A stretch of 62,545 nt of DNA from Gonapodya prolifera JEL478 (taxonomy: Eukaryota > Monoblepharomycota > Monoblepharidomycetes > Monoblepharidales > Gonapodyaceae), in the NCBI GenBank assembly GCA_001574975.1, contig KQ965787.1:27256-89800 (forward strand), written 5' to 3'. Below the pieces are notes generated by a model. It ran no database searches and was not told the origin of the DNA. It worked only from the letters and a program-made list of their open reading frames with translations. Shown here piece by piece: positions 12,078 to 22,285 of this stretch (position 1 is the first letter of the stretch; each line of letters opens with the position of its first letter). Both the position numbers and the translations under genes were made by a program.

Positions 12078-15000
12078 ATGGATCACATGGGCGCGGTGTC
12101 CGCCTCGAATGGGTCCAAGTCCGCCGTACGGCAGCAAGGGGGGATTGAGAAGGCACTTCTACTTCTCGAGGAAAGCAAGATAGACTTGTCGGTGCTCCAG
12201 GGAAATGGAAGTCGCTCAAATGGTATGAATATTGTTCTATTTACGACTTCTGGGTGTTTCGTTCGCTGACATCTTGGCGGTCGACTGTGTCCTCCTCTGT
12301 GTCACATCTCCCACTTGCCCCACCTCGCCGATCCTCGCAGTCTCAACCCAGGACAGGAAGCAGCGCGGATTTCAAACGACTGTCTTCGCGATCAACGAGA
12401 TTGTGCAGAAGAAGCTCTACAAGGTAAAACCGCCACTCCAAGCCGTGCCGTTATTCCCTGTTCCTTACCACCCCCACGCATTACCTACGCCTTCCCCTGC
12501 TTCGACGTCTGATAAAAAAGTCAAAGGCTAATTCTTTGGAGGGCTACTTTCGAACACAGTGGAAGATGTCGCGGGCCCAAGTGTACCGTTTCATGGATTC
12601 GGCTTACGTCCTCAATGTGAGCACAGCCTTGGCGATTTCTCGCATACCGCAGGAATTTCGAGTACTGGAGTGTTTCAACCCCAACTTTCTACTCCCACTT
12701 CTCGCTTTTCCGACGGTCAGAACCTCGACGGCTTCGAAGACCTCCCCGCAAGAGAGCGCATCTGTCGGGCACTGAAGAAGCTGACAAAAACCCGCCAGGA
12801 GCTCCGCCTGCTCTGGCATCGTGTTCTCGACCGTCATTCTGGGATGATGATGGACCAACTGAACTCCACATCCGTCATGACGGCATACAAGGATCTCGAG
12901 GCATCCGGAGCCATCGAGCGGGCGGGGGAGTTACCTGACGTCGCCACTGCAGCAGCGGACGGGGATGGAGACGGCGACGACCTCGACGGAGGCGCTGGCG
13001 ACACTCCCGTCGAGGCTGCCGACGCGGAGCACTGCAGGGACGAGAGTACAGGTACCGATACGACGCCGCCGTCCACCTTTGCCGATGGGCCGTCGACGAG
13101 TCCTAACAATAACGATCAAGGGGTCGGGAACACCATCGGCGATTTCATGGACACCCATCACGGTCAATTCTCGACCGAGGACTTTGACGCCATGATGACC
13201 CACTTCACATCCCCTATCAAGATGGAATCTCCCCCTAACGAGAATTCCCCGGCTGCCTTCCCCGGCGAAACTCTCCTTCACACGCCGTCACCCCCCGCCA
13301 CCATAATGGGCCACGCCGCGCCACCAACATCCCAAGGTGCTTCGTCGAACCTCTTCAGCCATTTCCAAAGTGCCGCCGCGGAGGCGTGGCAGACCAGCGC
13401 CATCGCTCGAGGGAGACTTGGCAGCGATCAAACACTCGGAAATGAGGAGGACGTACACTCCTCGGGCGGCGGTGGCGCCTCGCAGGGGCCCTTTTCTGGG
13501 TTGGGGATCAACCCACGCGCAGTTCAGGGTACTACACAGACCCAACCTACGCTGTCGTCATTTCAACCATATCTGGATTCCACCGCGTCGGTTGCGCCCA
13601 ATCCGCTTCTAGTATCGGCGACCGCATCCAAACCCAAATCGGCACTGAAAAGGAAGCAATCCGATTCCTCGGTCGGTCTATCAGCCGCACTTGCACAGTT
13701 GGAGGCTCAAGCCAGGGACGGCGCTCTTGCTGGCGTTCCTGCGTATTCTCAGAATGCACCGAACGCGGGGTTGCGTGCCCAAGGAGGAGGAGGGCAGCAG
13801 CAACCCGGGCGATCGAGGGCGCCTCTACAGAGACCACCTCCATTGCCGCCAACACTTCAGGGTGGTGCTCAACCTCCAAGTATGGGAGGTGCCATGCCTG
13901 GACAGCAGTCGGCACACCCGCGACCGGGAATACCAAACGTTTATGGAGCAATGATGGCAACTTCTGCGCACAACGGTGGATCAGGTGCACCACCTTCGGG
14001 AACCCCACAGGACCCAACGACGCCATTCAACGAACCTCCAACACCAATATGGCGATGGACCCCTCCTTCGTCCGCCTACTTTTCCCCAGACAACCACCTG
14101 ATCGACACACAGGGGCTCTCTGACGGCACGGCGGCTGACGACCACGAGGTACCCAGCGCGGATTTCTCCATGCTGACCAGTCTCCTCCACCATCTTTACG
14201 CTCGTGGGTACGCGTTATTCTCCAAAGTTGACGGCGTGTGGCGCGGCGACGCTCTGGAATGGAAGGTCGCTCCCTGGGATGGCAGAGAAGGGAGAGCAGA
14301 TGAAGGGCGTAGGAGGGGCGAGGTGGCACTCACGGAACCTCCTAAGGAAGTCATTGGTGCAACTTCAAATGGCCCTGCTAGGCCTCCGCAGCAACGAGGA
14401 CCCGGAGCACCCGGACCCCCCAAGACCGCACAGAAGAGTGGTGGTGGCAATCCCACGACGTCGACACAAGGAAATCAACAAATGGGGACGATGCAGAACA
14501 ATCAGTTGCCGGTCAACCATCCCGCCGTGGTCGCTCTCTCCAAATCAAAATCTGCGCAGAAAGGCATCACTACACCAAGTCCCTTACGCCAAGAAGTCGG
14601 GACGAGGGGCAAGGTGAGTTTCCAAAGCCCATCGTCTGATATCTCGACTTCACCTTTTACTATTACGATATAGGCGCTTCCCGAGTCTATGCCAGTCGCA
14701 GCACCGGGCCAATCGCTGAAGCGCAGCCGTTCGCACGTTGAACCACTGATGGAGCCTTCTGAATTCACAGAAGGTGGCGGTTCGCTTCAATCGTCGTTAT
14801 CCGCTTATGGTCAACACCTAGGAGTGGGAGAGGCCGATTCTGGGAATCGACCTTCCAAAGCGCCGCGTCCGAATCTTTCCACGAGATCGCCAGTATCACC
14901 CAATAATTCTCCCAATGCATCTGTGCACAGATCGTTTTCGTTTCCGAAGGGGTTATCAAATTCTGGCGACTCGAACATGAACGCCGGATCTTTCCCTCTG

Positions 15001-16898
15001 CCACCTGCACTTTCTTCGGTGATGCAGTCAATATCGCAGTCACTTGGACAAAGTGGAAATGCTCCATTCTCCTCTGGTATGATGATGCAGGGTGACGGTC
15101 ATTACCACCCTTCCAATCATGATCTCTTGGAGTTGCCGTCGCAAGTGGGACCACAAGATCTAGGTGGAGCAGGATTCAACGAATCTCTCGGCCCAGATGG
15201 TCCTAGTCCATGGATGGAGGGAGTTGATATTGCTATTCCCCATTCGACATCGGCAGATATGAACACCTTCGGGGCACCTCAGCAATTTCCTAATGGAACG
15301 CAGCAAAATTCAAACTTTACGATGCTCGGAAAGAGTTTGGGTGGGGCTGCAGGCGTGCGTCGCGGATCTGTAAAGGGATCCGAAATATCCAACTATCGTG
15401 CCTCTTCGTTCGTCAATCCAGTACAGATGTCTGGATTAGGACCAGCCGTTGGGATCACACATGCCGCCTCGCGAAAGCGGAGAGCTTCGGCGCCAGGTAT
15501 TGTTGAGCTGCTACCAGATCAACAACAGGTGAGCCGGATGCTCTACTTGTCTAAATCAGGATTTCGTTTTTAAACTCACGTCATTGTTAGTCTCTGTTTA
15601 CTATTCCCCAAGACTTCATCAACCCTCAGGCTCTCGGTCAGAGCAGTACAATGGCTTCCATGAACATGAACCCGGCGTTCGCATCCTCACCGGCAACTGT
15701 CGGAGGACAAGTCGTCCGACAGCAAGTAGCAGCACGTAAACGTGCGAACTCTTTCGCTGCGCCACAGGTGTTCTCCTTCCTGGACTCCCCTCCACTCAAC
15801 ACATCGCTCAGTGGTTCTCTTCAAGTGAACTCCGCGACACTTGCGCTTCAATCTGTTCTGGCGCAAGGGAAAGACACGTTAGCCCAACGTAACTCCTCTC
15901 CTGGGCCCATCTATCAATTTCCCCCAGGAACTAACGCCAGAAATAACGCACCTTCGCCGGGATCTTCGGGAGTCCTGCCCCTATCCGGAGGAGCCCCGAA
16001 CGCCAACGTACGCCGTGGCCGGAATACTCCTACTTCGCCTCATCCGCAAGGTTTGATTGGACAGCAGCCCCTTTCGCAACCCTCACCACCTGGAAGCCGA
16101 ACTGCTGCGACACCTCCAGGTACGGCGTCGACTCCCCCACAGCAGCGAAGTCGGCGGTACACCATCCATTCGGAGCCACAAATCCAACTGACGGATCAGA
16201 TAAACACCGTTTTACAACAAGTCACTACACAAGGAAACACCCCACCGCTCTCGAGCCAGGACGACTCCCCACAGTCCGCGAGTGCCACTACTCCCACCAC
16301 AATGGGAGCCGGCTTCACGCACGGGGGAGCAACCCGGTTTTTGTCGGGGGGCAATGTGAATTCGGGGACGTTGTCCAACGCCGATCTTGCGGCTTTCCTG
16401 GCACATACTGGGGCGACTGGGGCGGAATTGTTATCGACGCCGGAAGAAGCCCATGTGCCTAACATGAATGGCTACGGGGGTGTTGGACCTATGTTGAACT
16501 CTGGGCATCCACAACAACCGTACAACCCCTCATTACAATACCCAACTCATAAGCAGCAAAATGCCCAATTCCGTCCCAATGTTTCCTCAGGACTAGACAG
16601 TACTTTGTCTGGTAGTGCCCCTTCGTTGCACTCCCCATTCGCTATGAACCAAGCCATGTTCGGCAGCACCATGCTGAGCCAACTTGGACAGCATGATCTC
16701 CCCTCTCAACAGGGAAGCCAAACCATTTTTGGTGATTTTGGCGTCGAAAGCGCGGGGCTCCTCTCATCGTTTGGCAACATGGATTCCGGGAGCAACGATA
16801 TCTCCAAGTACTTACATCTCGAAGGCGCCGGACATGACTTCTCCGGTTTTTTGAACGATGTCGGCTCTGGAGCCACGGGAATGGACTTCCACAACTAA
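12078..16898 (+). CDS. Large low-complexity protein (1457 aa) with an N-terminal bacterial plasmid/phage-like module
   Basis: Six exons splice in phase: 12078-12222, 12341-12423, 12527-12616, 12721-14613, 14674-15528 and 15591-16898. Residues about 15 to 150 form one conserved-looking module. It has a helix with ALLLLEESKIDLSVLQ, then TTVFAINEIVQKKLY, then GYFRTQWKMSRAQVYRFMDS, then LPARERICRALKKLTKTR and LRLLWHRVLD. The order '(E)Y-F-R-x-x-W-x-(M/L)-S-R-A-Q-x-Y-R' followed by 'LP-x-x-E-R-I-C-R-x-L' resembles small modules of bacterial plasmid- or phage-borne proteins; I recall this resemblance and have not searched it. The remaining 1300 residues are Ser/Pro/Gly/Asn/Gln-rich with basic patches (SALKRKQSDSS, KRSRSHVEP, ASRKRRASAPG, RSRRYTIHS). 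That is typical of disordered nuclear regulators. Function is unknown; a transcriptional or chromatin role is inference. The start at 12078 is the first ATG in frame; 12087 is an alternative. Confidence 0.8.
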
Positions 16899-17499
16899 AG
16901 GGCACTTACTCTACGGATTGGAACTGCAGTGACGCGCATTGTAATGTATCATATCGGTGTTACTTTTTTGGATAATGTGTTGTATTGTTGCATTGGGGCG
17001 GCAGGATTCTGAAAAGTTTTCGATATTGGCAATAGGTCGGATACTTTCGCAAACCTATCCACCTGTAAATAGCTCGGAGTATCAAAAAAGTACCGTTACA
17101 TAGTTGTACAATTACTTCAAGGAATCCAAAGAGATGCCCCGGCAGCTCCTCTGAGACGGGTGAGCGGTCCCGTGGGCGAGGTAGGTATGGCTCCTCAATC
17201 ACCACCGGCATTCGAAGAGTGAAGTGGAAAGGAAACGGAGGTGGGGCCTCCGTTGGTGACATTTCACAAACTTAACGTCATGTGAATGCGAGCCAGGAGT
17301 ACACACGTATGTGCAGCGAAAAAAGACACAGGGTAATGGGAGGTGCTGAATTCTGTGTCGTACCGCCTGGATAAACATGAAGCTCTTCCTTTCCGAATTT
17401 CTCGCTGTTCGGTTTTGCCGTCCAGTCAGTGAAATAAATCTCCTCTTCACTTTTTTACCCAATTTCCAGGCCTTCCCAACGGGTCCGTGACGCGATCTA
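16899..17499. other. Intergenic, nothing supportable
   Basis: This is the 3' flank of the 1457-aa gene and the upstream region of the ankyrin gene. It is AT-richer than the flanking exons. Only short open frames are present, and I see no RNA gene or repeat. Confidence 0.4.
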
Positions 17500-18515
17500 A
17501 TGACGGCAACTCTGGACGAACTGCTTATCACCTTTGTGGAGCATTGGTGTGAGGAAGATGTGAAGTGGTTGATCCAGGAGGGGGCGAGTCCAGACGCGCG
17601 AGAGGGTGACGCTAAAGGCGAAGGTTAAAGATGGACGCGGTGGATACAGTTTCCCTTCTGTACTTGCTGCCGTCATCGGTCGAGGGGGGACGGCGACACT
17701 CTGGAACGGACACGCGTGTGACATTCCACAGAGCAATGGAAAACTTTGTATCAGCCTGAGAGGGGGCTCTGTCACGATGACCCACCCGGAGAATGCGGAC
17801 AACGTCGCACTCGAATCACACTCCAACCGAATGTGGAGATCGTCAGACTCCTGCTCGCGTATGGCGCGCGCGTCACCGATATAGAACTTGATGCTGCCCT
17901 CGAGAATCCGGACCCTGAATTTCTTCGAACTTTGGAGTCGCACCAAGTGAGTCCCATTCCTTGCCCTGCACTTCGTGGTCCGGGCCCGCTGGAACTCACC
18001 AACACCGCTCTCACAGATGAAGTTCGGGAACTCAACTCGCACGCCGCGACTGCAGAAGAGAAAGCGCGGGATGCAGAGAAGTGGGTGCCACATGACGTAT
18101 CCATTGGAACTTTGACATAATCCACTGATGTCACTCACCACAGGACAAAAGCGGAAGCGGAACAGCAGACTGCGGGGCTGCAAGCCTGGAACTCAGCGTT
18201 AGAACAGGGGTCTCTACCCTTCGCAACTTTAACTCTGTGCTGAACCAGGCTGAGGTTGCCTGCACCATCTTGGACGAGTACTCCAACCTGCGCACCCGCA
18301 TCTTAACTCAGGAGCAAGAGAGCGCACCCCTACACCTCGACGTTCCCGCCTTGAGGCAAGAAATGACATCCCTTCGCCTGGAAAGTTCCTCACTGCGACA
18401 ACAAATTGCCTCCATTAATTCCCAGAACACCACCCTCCTCGCCGAAAACACTACCCTCCGCTCTCAAGCGCTGCTCCAGCGCAACCGCGCCCACCGACAA
18501 GTGTCCGCCGCGTGA
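17500..18515 (+). CDS. Ankyrin-like and coiled-coil protein, exon structure unresolved
   Basis: An ATG at 17500 opens about 40 codons with an ankyrin-style helix-turn (EEDVKWLIQEGASPDARE). A second ankyrin-like segment, NVEIVRLLLAYGARV, sits near 17835-17880. An intron (17947-18016, GTGAGT/ACAG) leads to a Glu/Lys/Ala-rich coiled coil (HAATAEEKARDAEK), and an intron at about 18080-18144 leads to TKAEAEQQTAGLQ. The last part, from about 18237 to the stop at 18515, is a second coiled coil with heptad-like RQEMTSLRLESSSLRQQ. The frame of that last part does not connect cleanly to the previous exon (shift near 18210), and the join around 17605-17830 is also unclear. The gene may therefore have further introns, or it may be decaying. 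Confidence 0.5.
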
Positions 18516-21500
18516 TGTTTGCTATTGCCGACAATGCCCACAAAATCGCCGATAAAATTTCTTTTGTTACTGGGGACGGAATTTTCGTGAACTTCGCGTA
18601 CGCGAATGGGTGGGGATCTGTGAGTCAGCGCTTTGTATTGATCATGACGTTTCTATTGAATGGAAGTGCTTACTCTTCCCCAACAGGGCTTCCACACCTC
18701 AACCAAAACATCAGGCCACTTCCCCCTCTCCCACCTCACTCTGGACCCACCCCCTTTTGGCGCCTTCCATTCGATTCTCAACGCCCCCATGCCCATTGCA
18801 TCTCGCCTTGACTCACTTCCCCAATTCACTCATTGCGGCGCACCAACTGTCTCTGGGCCACTGCGAGAGGTGAGGGAACGAGTTGGTGGAGTGCAGGCCG
18901 AGGTGCAGAGACAGTCGGGTGGGGGTACCTAGGCGGGAGTGCAGACGGGGATGATTGGGGAATCGGTGGTTCCAGAACCGGAAGTGGCGACGGTGGGGCT
19001 TCAGATGCCGGTGAGTGGTAATGGTGGAAGATAGAGCAAATGTAGTGGGTCAGAAAAATTGTTGTGCAATGGTATTTCAAATGGGCTCTTGTATTCGCTT
19101 CATCAGTGATTCCATTGAACGTACCTCGGAGCATTGCTTTGTGGTGTCGGCAGACGTACTTCCTCGTTCCTGGCCAGCGAACACTTCACCCTCCAGATAA
19201 GACCCGGGGACTCAACTTCTCTCAGAGTCGCCCGTGTTGGGTTGGCCTTGTCGTACTCGGCGGCCAGTGTGCGCGACCCCTTTTACAAGTACGAAGCTAG
19301 AGGTGACAGACAAAAACAACGATATGGAAGGACGGGTGCGATTTAAATATGAGCTTCACCGCGTTCAAGTTATGGTATTGTGTGCCACTGTGCAGTTGGT
19401 GGTGAGTACCTCGACCTTTATTCTGTGTGCGACGTGTGAAATTATTATTTACACCATGTCTGGATTTCAAGCTCGTTCTACCCCTCTCACACATCGGAAG
19501 CACCATCAGCAACCACGAATGACTCATCGATAACATCCTCATCATCATCGGCCTCGCGTTCCGGATCGCAACGCCGGCACATCCAACAAAATGCTGGCTC
19601 GCTTTCCAACCCGTGGACCCGAACTGATTGGACAGTTACAGAAAAGTATGTAGTACGGAGTGTTGTGACTCTTGCTGTAACTCTTTGCCACCTCCAGCTC
19701 TTGGTGACGGCGCTCGGTGTGACGCCAGGTCGCAAGGTTGCAAGGTCCTGCTTCTACTTGCGACAAGAGCTCTTCGAAACTGATATCAAAGAGTATTTTC
19801 AAGCCATTTGATAACCATCTCTCGCCATCCCCAACCCTTCTGGAGTCTGGATGAATTCATTCTTTTTTCCCATGCCTTATTCTCCCCGTATCCGCTCCCA
19901 ACTTTGGCACACACCCCAAGACGCACCGCTGATCGGGCATGAAAACGTCTTCAACATACGTGGCGAGATCCCGCTCTCGTTCCGATTCAATGGATCTCGT
20001 GATGTCTTAAGGGAGCTCGTTGTGGAAAAGGCGGTGGATTGGGTGCAAACGGAGTGGCAGAGGTCCAAAGTCAGCAACTTCCTGAAGCGACCGCCGTCGA
20101 CGTTGAATCTCGAGTCGTCACTCAAACCAAGCGCATCTGACACCCATAATCAGGGATGAGATCTCACGGATTGGATCTCCAGACCATTCGGAGGCGATTC
20201 GCGACTGAGTTCTGGCCCTTTGACGCCCAACACTTTCACGAGTAGCCTTTGACACACGACCACGCTGATCCTCCGCCGGACATAGCGGGATCCAGTTTCA
20301 GCTGCAGAGATGGCGCTGATGGGTAGGTCCAAGACGAGGACGGTCACCGAGGCTGAGGCGTCTGCCGAGCCCTCGGTGCCGAATGTCCTTTGTGCAGTGG
20401 CGCTCGTATCGCCTGACCGAGCTCCTAGCCCTCGACACCACCTACACCACCAACACCACCAACCCTATCACCCGTTTTCTCGCCTGTGCTTGCTCAGCCA
20501 CTGTCGAACGTCCCACTGGGACCAACGATCAAGAGCGGCAAGCGGTACTTCAGCCCGTACTGTAGGGCGGAGAATTGAGCTGCTGCTGGCTCGTCAGTGA
20601 ATGGGTCGGCAGGGCAAGAGCCCGCCGATTCTGCGTCGCGGATACGGATAGATGTGAATAGGAGGGATTGGTGTGATGGTGTATGATTTTTGTACGATAT
20701 GCGATCATGAAGCTAATTTGCACGTCCGTTGTTACCGGGCACTCCAAGAGGTGCCGCTGGTGGCAAATCACCTGGGGTAACGAAAATTTGGCCGATTGGA
20801 GTGCACCCTGCACGAGTGTGCCACTTTGTGAAACCCACAAACGACCACGTTCCATTCGAGATTGCCCCGAACATCGTACCACCGTTTCGGGCCTGAAGGA
20901 CCGCAAATTTCTGCTCCTTCGTAGTTTCCGGGACGGGATCTCTTTACCGCTTGATGTGGACCGCTGTTCGAGCACTATACCGTTCGCAGGGGTTTCGTTC
21001 GGTCCAGTGGGCGACGCAGAGCTTTCTGCGGACACTTGTTGAGATTTGAAATGACCTTGAACTTGCGTCCACGATGGTCCGTTCGCGTACCCCAACATGA
21101 AAGTTGGGGCGTTTCCCAGGACACACCTCGTGGAGGTCGCCGCATCGTGTCCCACAAATCACGTACCTTGTGGCGCCCTCTAAGACGCTGCCTTCGTCCT
21201 GCGACCGTGTTCTGCCTACATCCACTGCGGCATCCGACTACCGCCGCCACTTGCCTCTCGCCCCTCCGGATCCATGATGTCGAAAGTGCTTCGGAGCCTC
21301 CCTCGGTCCGCTTGTCGGATATTCGTTGGACGTCCCCCTTGTGGAGTCACTTTTCCGCTCGACGCCACAGTCCAGGCCCCTGAGTCCGTAGACTTCGGTC
21401 CACCACGACGAACAAGCATAAAACAATCTAGATAGACGTGCTTAGGGTTGCTCTAGGTCGGTCCGCTTCGGGACTGGTGTGTTCTGCGAGTCCATTTGAC

Positions 21501-22285
21501 AACACCATCCACTCCACGGCCTACAAGCGTCAGGCATCCTGGCGGAAGGAGATACTCCATTAGCTAGCACCACGGTGGGTCAAAGCGAGACGAGAGACGT
21601 ACCAGGGTGCTCTTGTGTGTGTCGATGTCTGGTGGTCGGTCCTGCAAGCGTCCCCGCAATCTGCACCCGCCGTTTGGCTGGCGGAAAGGGTGGATTCCAT
21701 TAAAGTGCATCGAAATTAGGTAGCGCATCGGAGAGAACTCACTCGGGCGGGGTTGCTTGCCTCGATGCCACCCAAAATTGTGCTGAGGTCAAGGCCAGTG
21801 TTCATTCCTAGTTGAAGTGTTGCTACATTTTGAAACTGTATGTGTGAACGCTCAAGGGAGCAAGTAGGTTATGCGGAAGGCGTTTGACTGCCGTGCACAA
21901 GGCAGCTCAACGATTTTTATCTGATCTGCCGAGAAGCTTCGGCTACGAAAACTGTGTCGTCCGAACGCACTCGGTATCCTCGTCCAAAGGCAGTTGCCAA
22001 ACACCCCTTCTTCAAATGATACCTCGCAAACTTTTCGCACAACAATGAGCATCAACTAGACACCACAATATAATTAAAGAATTATACACCGTTCGAAAAA
22101 GTGCAGCATACATTTCAAATGCACAAATGCCACGAGTCGTGTCATGTTTACATGTCAAAAGCTGGTATCGTCCCGACCTCGACGTCCCGAGGCCTGCCCC
22201 GGTGTCGATTGTCGAAAGTCCGCGGTTTCCAGCACCGTACGTACACACTCCTCTCCCAATAACCGATCACGATTCACGAGTCCGT
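18516..22285. other. Long stretch with only doubtful ORFs
   Basis: Plausible fragments include 19851-20159 (+), about 100 residues with an amphipathic run SRDVLRELVVEKAVDWV, and an open minus-strand frame at 20550-21155. I recognise no family and could not build a splice chain. From 21430 to 22285 I see nothing at all. No tRNA or transposase signature was found. Confidence 0.35.
19851..20159 (+). CDS. Doubtful small ORF, unrecognised, possibly a last exon
   Basis: The frame is 102 codons and ends in TGA. It has a natural-looking amino-acid make-up, with a helical segment DVLRELVVEKAVDWVQTEW around residues 50-70. The region just upstream on the same strand (about 19480-19810) is partly open and Ser-rich, which would fit earlier exons of one gene, but no consistent splice set was found. 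No domain was recognised. Confidence 0.25.
   Translation: MNSFFFPMPYSPRIRSQLWHTPQDAPLIGHENVFNIRGEIPLSFRFNGSRDVLRELVVEKAVDWVQTEWQRSKVSNFLKRPPSTLNLESSLKPSASDTHNQG

Noticed and set aside
11179-12219. Minus-strand open frame of 346 codons overlapping the divergent promoter and the first exon at 12078
   Set aside because: It matches no family, its composition looks like shifted-frame translation (many Arg, Ser, Pro, Cys), and it overlaps a well-supported exon on the other strand.
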